From Saprospiraceae bacterium (GTDB lineage Bacteria > Bacteroidota > Bacteroidia > Chitinophagales > Saprospiraceae): 11,811 nucleotides of DNA. Below, piece by piece: positions 1-6,100 of this stretch (position 1 is its first letter; every line of letters starts with the position of its first letter). The stretch spans positions 1 through 11,811 of the forward strand of contig JADZFI010000526.1 in NCBI GenBank assembly GCA_020850025.1, given 5' to 3'. Made by a program: the position numbers and the translations under genes. A model generated the notes under the pieces. It saw only the letters and a list, made by a program, of their open reading frames with translations, searched no databases and was not told the DNA's origin.

Positions 1-299
1 ACGTGGAAGGCGAAGGTCTGATGATGACTTTCAACCAGAACATTGCGGTTTCCTCCGGCTCAGCCTGTACTTCCGCATCACAGGAACCCTCCTACGTACT
101 CGTAGGTATGGGCCTGGGCGACGACCTGGCACACTCCAGCATTCGTTTCTCCCTGGGGCGTTTCACTACTCAGGAAGAGGTGGATCAGGCCATCGAACTG
201 GTGCGCAACGGAGTGAACCACATGCGCGAGCTTTCCCCTATCTGGGAAATGTACAAGGACGGAGTGGATTTGAGCAAGATCGAGTGGGCTGCACACTGA
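1..299 (+). CDS. iscS: Cysteine desulfurase IscS, C-terminal part (5' end outside window)
   Basis: This is the last 98 codons of a PLP-dependent cysteine desulfurase, which removes sulfur from L-cysteine as a persulfide and passes it to IscU. The active-site loop SSGSACTSAS is present, with the catalytic cysteine codon at 66-68. Seventy-six residues follow that cysteine, the same number as follow Cys328 in E. coli IscS (404 aa), so about 300 residues lie upstream of the window. The conserved stretch after the loop (ELAHSSIRFSLGRFTT in E. coli, DLAHSSIRFSLGRFTT here) and the IEWAAH-type tail, where the IscU-docking end of IscS lies, are intact. The GTG at base 3 is an internal valine codon (VEGEG), not a start. 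The close match to proteobacterial-type IscS, plus iscU and iscA downstream, separates it from SufS or NifS. Confidence 0.96.
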   Translation, partial: VEGEGLMMTFNQNIAVSSGSACTSASQEPSYVLVGMGLGDDLAHSSIRFSLGRFTTQEEVDQAIELVRNGVNHMRELSPIWEMYKDGVDLSKIEWAAH

Positions 300-521
300 G
301 TATAAACTTGAAACATCGGCGGCTAAACCCGCCGGTACATCAAACCCCTCAAACCCCTCAAGTCTATGCCACTACAAAGTCCGCCGGATCCGTTTACACA
401 GCTGATGTACAAGATCTACTACTTTGTAAAAGGCTTGTACTACCGGTTGATGAACCGAAAATGACCCATTGAAAACCCTCAGCATTTAACAACACTACAT
501 CAACGCTAAATAGATTGTACC
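300..521 (+). other. Structured iscS-iscU intergenic region (no gene)
   Basis: A 222-base gap inside what looks like one operon. It contains a perfect 6-bp hairpin (CGGCGG 317-322 with CCGCCG 329-334), two abutting copies of CAAACCCCT (341-349, 350-358), an 8-bp inverted pair (373-380 with 421-428), a 7-bp pair (GTACAAG 407-413 with CTTGTAC 434-440) and a small hairpin CGGTT-GATG-AACCG (444-457). The 8-bp and 7-bp pairs interleave, so if both form they make a pseudoknot. I see no credible small gene and no good TAnnTTTG promoter. It may influence mRNA processing or differential expression of iscS and iscUA, which is inference only. Confidence 0.4.
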
Positions 522-911
522 ATGGCATATTCAGAAAAAGTGCTCGAACATTTCAAGAGCCCGCGAAATGTAGGCTCTCTCAATAAAGACGCCAAAAATG
601 TAGGCACCGGCCTCGTTGGCGCTCCGGAGTGTGGCGACGTAATGCGTCTGCAAATTGAAGTAGACGACGAAACCGGCGTTATCCGCGATGCCAAGTTTAA
701 AACCTTTGGCTGTGGTTCTGCCATCGCTTCCTCCTCTCTGGCCACCGAGTGGCTGAAAGGCAAAAGCCTGGAAGATGCTATGCGTATCGACAATATGGAC
801 ATCGTGGAAGAACTGGCACTCCCGCCGGTAAAGATCCACTGCTCCGTTTTGGCCGAAGACGCGATCAAGGCAGCCATTGCAGATTATCAGAAGAAGAACA
901 ACCTAGCATAA
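522..911 (+). CDS. iscU: Iron-sulfur cluster assembly scaffold IscU
   Basis: A 129-aa IscU, the scaffold on which IscS-derived sulfur and iron are built into [2Fe-2S] clusters before transfer to apo-proteins. It matches E. coli IscU (128 aa) nearly end to end, beginning MAYSEKV. The three cluster ligand cysteines are at 37, 64 and 107, and the conserved Asp is at 39 (GAPECGD). The LPPVK motif recognised by the Hsp70-type chaperone HscA is intact at 100-104, although no hscA or hscB gene follows in this window. The start is fixed by homology. Upstream bases (GATTGTACC) give no Shine-Dalgarno match, as is usual in Bacteroidota. It lies 222 bases after iscS and 186 bases before iscA, much looser than the tight spacing of the E. 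coli isc operon. Confidence 0.97.
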   Translation: MAYSEKVLEHFKSPRNVGSLNKDAKNVGTGLVGAPECGDVMRLQIEVDDETGVIRDAKFKTFGCGSAIASSSLATEWLKGKSLEDAMRIDNMDIVEELALPPVKIHCSVLAEDAIKAAIADYQKKNNLA

Positions 912-1096
912 GAACGTTGGACTTTTGGACGTTGGACAATGGACTTTTAGACAATGGACAATGGAATGATCATAATGTGTCAATCATCGCTCCATTGTCC
1001 AAGTTCCAAAAGTCCAACATCCAAAAGTCCATTGTCCAACGTCCAAAAATCAAAAGTCCAACGTCCAAAAGTCCAACGTCCAAAAGTCTAACATCC
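912..1096 (+). repeat. Inverted array of 15-bp GTCCAAC/GTCCAAAA repeats between iscU and iscA
   Basis: The whole gap is built from short variants of AAAAGTCCAACGTCC. On the right, 15-bp units lie head to tail at 1008-1022, 1023-1037, 1052-1066, 1067-1081 and 1082-1096, with the two at 1052-1081 identical. On the left (912-965) the same motif appears in reverse complement, for example GGACTTTT and GGACGTTGGAC. The arms meet in an 11-bp perfect stem (955-965 with 991-1001) around a 25-base loop. There are no spacers and no coding potential. It ends one base before the iscA start codon, so it would lie in the iscUA transcript as a long, branched hairpin. It looks like a lineage-specific intergenic repeat family rather than a gene. 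Confidence 0.8.
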
Positions 1097-1097
1097 C

Positions 1098-1424
1098 ATG
1101 ATTTTCGTAGCTGACAGCGCCAAGCAAAAAATCGAGGAAGTGCGGCAAACATCCAAACTGACTGACGATTATTTCATCCGGGTAAGTGTTACCTCCGGCG
1201 GCTGCTCCGGGTTGTCGTATAAACTTGACTTCGACAACGAATCCAAGCCCAATGATCAGGTGTTTGAAAACAATGGCGTAAAGGTGGTTACGGATCTGAA
1301 AAGCTTCCTTTATCTGTTCAATACTACGCTCGAATTTTCCGGCGGATTGAATGGCAAGGGCTTTTCTTTCAACAACCCCAATGCTACGCGCACCTGCGGT
1401 TGCGGTGAAAGCTTCGCGGTGTAG
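1098..1424 (+). CDS. iscA: A-type iron-sulfur carrier IscA
   Basis: A 108-aa HesB/IscA/SufA family protein, within one residue of E. coli IscA (107 aa). Family members bind iron or [2Fe-2S]/[4Fe-4S] clusters and deliver them to target enzymes. The three conserved cysteines are at 36 (SGGCSG), 100 and 102 (CGCGESF near the C terminus). The ATG at 1098 fits the family's usual N terminus (MIFVADSAKQKI). It sits directly against the repeat array, and no Shine-Dalgarno sequence precedes it. It is the last gene of the isc cluster, because the next gene is convergent. SufA or ErpA are alternative names for the same fold, but the neighbours iscS and iscU favour iscA. Confidence 0.93.
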   Translation: MIFVADSAKQKIEEVRQTSKLTDDYFIRVSVTSGGCSGLSYKLDFDNESKPNDQVFENNGVKVVTDLKSFLYLFNTTLEFSGGLNGKGFSFNNPNATRTCGCGESFAV

Positions 1425-1450
1425 TCTCTTTAATACAGCCGGAAACAAAT

Positions 1451-1517
1451 AACCCCCGCCGGAATCATCCGAGGGAGGCTAATGAAGGTTGTTTTCAATT
1501 CAATTTTTTTATTTTTT
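1451..1517 (+). terminator. Weak terminator-like region after iscA
   Basis: An imperfect hairpin lies at about 1453-1478 (CCCCCGCCGGA facing TCCGAGGGAGG, 8 of 11 positions pairing, loop ATCA). AACC at 1451-1454 could pair with GGTT at 1487-1490, and a T-rich tract follows at 1504-1517. The distance between stem and T-tract is longer than in a classical intrinsic terminator, so this is tentative. The convergent gene to the right ends at 1540, so a terminator is expected here. Confidence 0.3.
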
Positions 1518-1539
1518 CCTGTCTGAGTATTCCCTTAAC

Positions 1540-2016
1540 TTAATTGGTAGGGATAACATGAATCTGGGTGAGTTTCCAGGCGCCCGCCTGTTTCACCAGA
1601 ACATGGTCATAGGTTCCGGTTTCTACCGTCCGCACTCCTGTTTTAAGGTCGATATTTGAATTGGTATAGGTGTCAATTACTCTCGCTTTTCCGTCGGAAA
1701 GGAGGGATGCGCTTCCAATTTTAACTTCCGTTTGGGTGTTGTAGGTCATAAAATCCGACTTAAATTGCTCCTCTAACTGCGCTTTGGTGATGGTGGAAGT
1801 GGTACCATCCTGACCCACACTGGCGATTTCAGTCGTGTACATAGAAGCGAGAGCCGCATGGTCGCGGCGATTATAGGCATCCTGCCATGCTTTTGCAATT
1901 GGAGCAATTTCCTTGGTAGCATCTTTGGTTTGAGCAGATTGTGCAAAAAGCGGAGCTGTGCCAACCACTGCCAAAAGCATTGCAAAGAGAAGATTGTTGT
2001 GCACTGATTTTTTCAT
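1540..2016 (-). CDS. Secreted NTF2-like protein (SnoaL/DUF4440-type)
   Basis: A 158-aa protein starting MKKSVHNN. A hydrophobic signal peptide (about residues 9-25, ending APLFAQ) is followed by one small domain. The domain begins with a helix of the form IAPIAKAWQDAYNRRDHAALASMYTT, contains the pattern of a curved beta-sheet barrel, and ends with W-K-L-T-Q-I-H-V. This is the pattern of SnoaL/DUF4440/SgcJ-like NTF2-fold proteins, in which a conserved WxxAxxxxD segment precedes a small pocket. The family includes isomerases, but many members have no known reaction, and no substrate can be named here. I chose the ATG at 2016 over the in-frame TTG nine bases upstream. It is transcribed alone, convergent with iscA and divergent from the lipoprotein gene, and is probably periplasmic. 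Confidence 0.8.
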   Translation of the reverse strand: MKKSVHNNLLFAMLLAVVGTAPLFAQSAQTKDATKEIAPIAKAWQDAYNRRDHAALASMYTTEIASVGQDGTTSTITKAQLEEQFKSDFMTYNTQTEVKIGSASLLSDGKARVIDTYTNSNIDLKTGVRTVETGTYDHVLVKQAGAWKLTQIHVIPTN

Positions 2017-2048
2017 AGTAAGCAAATAGGTTGGTAAAAAATTTATTG

Positions 2049-2056
2049 CAAATATA
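2049..2056 (-). promoter_or_regulatory. Bacteroidota -7 promoter element for the NTF2-like gene
   Basis: On the minus strand these bases read TATATTTG, a perfect match to the Bacteroidota -7 consensus TAnnTTTG. Transcription would begin roughly 5 bases further, leaving a leader of about 25-30 bases before the ATG at 2016. I see no clear TTG -33 element at the usual spacing, so the promoter may rely on an activator or be weak. Confidence 0.55.
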
Positions 2057-2063
2057 TGCTTTA

Positions 2064-2103
2064 ATTCAGAATATATTTATGAGTATAATTGCTTATTCAG
2101 AAT
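2064..2103. promoter_or_regulatory. Paired ATTCAGAAT palindromes, possible operator
   Basis: The 9-base perfect palindrome ATTC-A-GAAT occurs at 2064-2072 and again at 2095-2103. The copies are 31 bases apart, close to three helical turns, and both sit within a longer similar context beginning GCTT. The first lies 8 bases upstream of the TAnnTTTG element and the second about where an activator or repressor would contact the promoter. The regulator is unknown. Confidence 0.35.
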
Positions 2104-2160
2104 GATAAGGTGTTTTTACCTGCTTTTTAAAGAGTGAAATTTATTTTACCATTTCGTCGT

Positions 2161-2246
2161 GCCCTGTCATGGGCCATTCAGGTCTGCAATGGCTATAGTT
2201 AAGGGGAAACCCTTACTTCCTGAAGGGTAATTTCGCGGGAATACCC
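2161..2246 (+). other. Cluster of small hairpins with alternative pairings
   Basis: In order: GCCC-TGTCAT-GGGC (2161-2174), a perfect TAAGGG-GAAA-CCCTTA tetraloop hairpin (2200-2215), and GGG-AATA-CCC (2237-2246). The middle CCCTT strand (ACCCTT, 2209-2214) can instead pair with AAGGGT (2223-2228), so two hairpins compete for one strand. No ORF and no known RNA family is recognised. This and the next element fill most of the 362-base stretch between the divergent genes. Confidence 0.35.
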
Positions 2247-2285
2247 CCATTTTGTTCCAAAAAGGCAATTTGTGTACAGTTTTTG

Positions 2286-2373
2286 CGGTTAAAATACGGA
2301 ATGATTCGGGCTGCCGAATTCCAAGGTGTTGGCAAAAAGCAAACACCATTTTTCAATCATTAACCGATTTTTT
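2286..2373 (+). ncRNA. Candidate three-way-junction leader RNA before the DUF4382 gene
   Basis: The sequence can fold as a compact three-way junction. P1 is CGGTTAA (2286-2292) with TTAACCG (2360-2366), 7 perfect bp. P2 is GGA (2298-2300) plus ATTCGG (2304-2309) with CCGAAT (2314-2319) plus TCC (2320-2322), loop GCTG, bulge ATG. P3 is GGTGTT (2325-2330) with AACACC (2342-2347), an inner GC pair and an AAAAA loop. T runs follow both P3 (2349-2353) and P1 (2368-2373). The start codon at 2379 lies 12 bases after P1. Hairpin plus T-run just before a coding start is how attenuators and riboswitches are arranged. I recognise no known class, and no convincing promoter just upstream. It could also be a chance fold. 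Confidence 0.4.
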
Positions 2374-2378
2374 CTAAC

Positions 2379-2894
2379 ATGTTCAAATCCCGTTTTCTCT
2401 CCATTGCTATAACCCTGCTCCTGGCAGCAGGCTTTTTCGCCTGTAAAAAGGATGCGGCTAATCAAACCTACCTCCAAATTCGCATGACCGATGGCCCCGG
2501 CGATTATCAGCAGGTAAATGTAGACATTCAGGAAATCCGCATCAAGAGTGCTTCCGATACCGCCCAATGGCTCACCTTGCCAACCAATGCCGGTGTGTAT
2601 AATTTGCTGGATTTTCAAAACGGTATTGACACCCTGATTGCTGCCGGACCAGTACCCGTCGATACCCTGAAAGAAGTGCGGTTTGTACTGGGGCCCGACA
2701 ATTCCGTCATGGTCGATAGTGTCCTGTACCCGCTCGAGACCCCAAGTGCCCAGCAATCAGGTCTGAAAGTGAAGATCGATAAACACCTTCATCTGGATGT
2801 CAACACTTTCATTCTTGATTTTGACGCAGAACAATCCATCAAAAAACAAGGCAACGGCGTTTACCGTCTTTTGCCGGTTATCAAATTAAAATAA
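2379..2894 (+). CDS. DUF4382 domain-containing lipoprotein
   Basis: A 171-aa protein with a lipoprotein signal peptide: Lys/Arg start, hydrophobic residues 8-20, then Cys22 in FFAC-KKD. The lipobox is relaxed, as is common in Bacteroidota. The rest matches the DUF4382 pattern: RMTDGPGDYQQVNVDIQEIRI near 35-54, a W-L-T-L plus YNLLDFQNG segment, KEVRFVLGPDN, then TPSAQQSGLK at 121-130 and the acidic LDFDA at 146-150, ending in YRLLPVIKLK. The function of DUF4382 is not established. The fold is thought to be a beta-sandwich, and members are typically anchored envelope proteins. The gene has its own hairpin-rich leader and a hairpin after the stop, so it is likely monocistronic and separate from the giant gene downstream. 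Confidence 0.9.
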   Translation: MFKSRFLSIAITLLLAAGFFACKKDAANQTYLQIRMTDGPGDYQQVNVDIQEIRIKSASDTAQWLTLPTNAGVYNLLDFQNGIDTLIAAGPVPVDTLKEVRFVLGPDNSVMVDSVLYPLETPSAQQSGLKVKIDKHLHLDVNTFILDFDAEQSIKKQGNGVYRLLPVIKLK

Positions 2895-2904
2895 GCTGTA
2901 GAAC

Positions 2905-2938
2905 GCCGGAGTCTGTACTGAAATGTCCAGGCTCCGGC
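2905..2938 (+). terminator. Hairpin after the lipoprotein gene
   Basis: GCCGGAG (2905-2911) pairs perfectly with CTCCGGC (2932-2938). The stem continues inward through a T-G wobble and three more pairs to a 12-base loop, about 11 bp in all. It starts 11 bases after the stop codon. There is no T-run after it, so it is either a factor-dependent terminator or a 3'-end stabilising hairpin. Confidence 0.5.
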
Positions 2939-2953
2939 AATAGTAGGTCTAAC

Positions 2954-2983
2954 TTGTTTGTTATCAAAAAACACTTAACTTTG
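2954..2983 (+). promoter_or_regulatory. Bacteroidota promoter for the giant surface-protein gene
   Basis: TTG at 2954-2956 and TAACTTTG at 2976-2983 are separated by 19 bases. Both match the Bacteroidota sigma-factor consensus TTG-N17-23-TAnnTTTG, the -7 element without mismatch. The start of transcription is expected near 2988-2990, which overlaps the perfect palindrome TTCGTACGAA (2989-2998). The palindrome could be an operator or chance. The resulting leader is about 140 bases. Confidence 0.65.
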
Positions 2984-3006
2984 GGCTGTTCGTACGAAAT
3001 AATCGC

Positions 3007-3126
3007 CTTGTGACTGGTTGTCACAAGAGTCACCATGGACAGATCCCAGGACGCCTGATAATCCTAATCCGCAACTGTCATTTCCCCCGGAATACAATGC
3101 TACATTGTGTCCGGGTTCACTTTTTT
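3007..3126 (+). promoter_or_regulatory. Hairpin leader of the giant gene, possible attenuator
   Basis: Hairpin 1 is CTTGTGAC (3007-3014) with GTCACAAG (3020-3027), 8 perfect bp and a 5-base loop. Its 5' arm can alternatively pair with AGTCAC at 3029-3034. Hairpin 2 is CCCGGA (3086-3091), a bulged A, then seven more pairs to a CTA loop and the return strand ending at 3115, 13 bp in all. Six T follow at 3121-3126, immediately before the ATG at 3127. Hairpin 2 plus the T-run resembles an intrinsic terminator placed at the start of the gene. A 7-codon ORF (ATG 3035 to stop 3058) lies between the hairpins. A role in regulation is inferred from layout only. Confidence 0.45.
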
Positions 3127-6100
3127 ATGAATATGCGGCGTCCTATACACCTAAATCTGACCCTAATCTTCTTGCTGAGCTGCGCCACAGCCTTCGGGCA
3201 GGACTGCTCTATTACCAATCTACCGAATCAGTTTACGGTTAAACTTGCCTGGCAGTCTGCACAGGATGGTCCTTCAACGGTCTGTGCGCCCGTGGTGGCA
3301 AATTTGAATCCACAACAAGACAGCTTGCCGGAAATCATAGTGGTGGAGGGCCAATCCGTTGTTCAAAACAGAATCCAGATCTATAAAGGCGATGGGTCTA
3401 ATGCTGCCAACCCGTTCATTCTGATCGTTCCGGGAGGCATGGATCCTTACCCCAGCCTTACCCCAACCATTGGCGATGTGGACGCCGACGGTATTCCTGA
3501 ACTCCTTGTAGCCTGCGCAGACCGAAGGATACGGGTATTTAAAGATTTTATGGAAAACCCTGCCGCGCCCATGACCTTGTGGATTACCACCGGAATAGTG
3601 CTTGATTTTGCGGAGCAAAGGCCTTTGCTTGCCGATTTTAATGGTGATGGCATTGCCGAAGTTTATGCAGGCAACGATATCTATACCTTTAACCTAAGCA
3701 ATCCGGCAAGTCCTACACTGAATAAGATGCTCAACGGGAACGCCACGATGGGGCAGTCTGCCTTTAGCGCTTTCTCGGAGGGATCCTGCAATCCAACTGC
3801 TGTTGACATTCTTTCCGTAGCCGATTGCAATGGCGATCCTGATTGCGCCGGATTGGAACTGGTGGCCGGACCGGTCATTTACTCTATTGACCTGGATCCG
3901 GCTGATGGAGATCCAATGGAAATTAAAATCCAGCGGGACATGCGCAATATGGTGCCCGCCACTATGGGTTACCGGGATGGCTATACCGCCGTTGCAGACG
4001 TGGATCTGGATGGTATCATGGATATTGTTGTTACTTCCATACGCCAAACCAACCAGACTGGCGTGTATATCTGGAATAAAAACGGCTTTATCCGATGGCT
4101 TCCGTATCCGGCCAATACTTTCAGCAGCGGTAGCCTTGCCTGCATTGCCAATGTGTATGACGACAGGCAGCATGGTTTTACAGCAGATTATCCGGAGATT
4201 CTGATTTGCAGTTCCATGAATTTCACCTGCTACAATCTTCAGGCAGCACAACTAACTCCGGCTACGCCTTATTGGTGGAATCTGCCCACCTCTGATGGCT
4301 CCGGATGGACCGGTTCTACGGTATATGATTTTAATGGAGATGGTATATCAGAAATCGTTTACCGGGATGAGAGTAATCTGAGGATCCTCTATGGCGGCGC
4401 GGCGCCCTTTCCCCCCGGTGTTGATGCCCTGCGGAACTGGCTTACTACGCCCTGTTTTTCTGTCACTTCTGATGAATATGCGGTGGTTGCTGATGTTGAT
4501 AACGATGGCGAAACGGAAATTGCCGTATGCGGCCGGATAGCACTGCCGCCTCCCCTGCAATTTAATGAACGATACAGAGGACGATTGCGAATATATGAAT
4601 CTGACGGTTTCCCCTGGGTGCCCAGCAGAAATGTATGGAACCAATTCAATTATTTCATTGTCAATGTCAACGACGATCTGAGCATACCTGCCAATCAGCT
4701 TCAGCACCATCTTGAATTACCTGCTCCCGGATCAGGTATCCGGCCATTTAATTCCTATCTCTCTCAACGACCCGTTTTGAATGAAAACTTCCTGCCTGAA
4801 ATCCCACTGCCGGATGTAGTGGCGACAGTAGTGGAGGTTGTCTGCCAGGCCGATAGTATGGTGCTTGCCCTGAACATCTGTAATCAAGGGAACAAGGTGT
4901 TTCCTGCCGGAGCGCCAATAGCATTTTATTTGGCCAACCCAACCGTGAGTACCACAACATTAATCGGCAATGTTCAACTGACCAACCTGCCGGTAGAGAA
5001 GGATTCCTGTGCCACTTTTCAATTCACCATACCCAGGGTGAGCACAGGCACCCAGTTCGGGGTGGTAAACGATGATGCCAGCGTAGTTGCTCCTTTCCAG
5101 CTGGACATGGATTTTCCCTCTTCCGATATCCTGGAATGCGATTTTTTAAACAACCTTTTTCAGTTTGAAGTGCCCATTCCGCAGGCGCCGGTGGATCTTG
5201 GACCTGACGTGCAGGTTTGTCAGGATACCACCCTGGAACTGAACGCCGGCAGCGGTTTTGTGCAATATTTATGGCAGGATGGCAGCACCTCCAGTGCATT
5301 TCAGGCAGATCAAAGCGGCGTCTACTGGGTAGAAGCCACCGACCTATGTGCCATACGGCATCAGGATACCGTGCTGCTGGAGTCCATCGGCAGACCCATG
5401 TTGCAATTGGATACCCTTCATGGCGATTGCCAGGGCAATCCGGCGCAGCTTCACGCCAGCGCACAGGGGAACTACCCTCCTTTCCAGTTTGAATGGTCGA
5501 CCGGAGAAACCGGGGCCGATATCAGTACGCAAACAGACGGCATGTACACCGTCAAAGTGACCAATGCCAAAGGCTGTGTCAGCATTGATAGTGTCCGCGC
5601 AGAGGCCGGCGGCCTGGTGGAAATAACCGCGCAGGTTAACGCCGGCATTTTATGCTTCGGACAAACCGGGTCCATTGCCCTGAACATCCAAACCGGTCAG
5701 CCGCCGTACCAATATGCCTGGTCGGACGGTAGCCAGGGTACTCAACTGAACAATGTGCCGGCAGGCACGTATACCGTTGTGGTAACAGATGCCAGCCAGT
5801 GCTCCGATGTGGCAACTGTGATTTTACAGCAACCTGATGCACTCATTTCCAGCGGATTCAGTACCGTTCCAGCCTGCGAAGACGCGCCAACCGGCGCCAT
5901 TACGTTTCTGGGAGCCGCCCAGGGCACCCCGCCATATCAGCTGCTTTGGTCAAACAATGCCACCACGGATCAAATTGCCCAATTGCCGGCCGGACAATAC
6001 CAGCTCACCATAACGGATGCCAACGGATGTAGCTTGACACAAACCATTGATGTTCCCGGATTTGCTGTACCCGCAGAGGGAACGGTTGTTCAGGATGTGT

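Noticed and set aside
284..472. 62-codon ORF across the iscS-iscU gap
   Set aside because: Its composition looks random, it overlaps the iscS end, it contains the small repeats and hairpin sequences, and it resembles no family I recognise.
912..1096. CRISPR or coding region in the iscU-iscA gap
   Set aside because: There are no spacers and the units are 15 bp. Open frames through it simply read the low-complexity repeat.
1471..1526. Tiny 14-codon ORF (ATG 1482) preceded by GAGGGAGG
   Set aside because: A Shine-Dalgarno-like stretch is present, but the peptide is a translation of a T-rich terminator-like region, and this phylum rarely uses such sites.
2017..2025. TTG start three codons upstream for the NTF2-like gene
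   Set aside because: The ATG at 2016 begins a standard MKK signal peptide, and the TTG adds only three residues.
2228..2235. TAATTTCG as promoter of the DUF4382 gene
   Set aside because: It differs by one base from TAnnTTTG and has no TTG at 17-23 bases upstream. TATAATTG at 2084 has the same weakness. No promoter was assigned.
3010..3126. Upstream extension of the giant ORF from GTG 3010
   Set aside because: The 39 extra residues are not signal-peptide-like, and the GTG lies inside an 8-bp hairpin. ATG 3127 gives a normal signal peptide. ATG 3097 remains a minor alternative.
3694..4251. 185-codon minus-strand ORF inside the giant gene
   Set aside because: It lies opposite well-supported FG-GAP-type coding sequence, has no recognisable domain, and is a reading-frame shadow.
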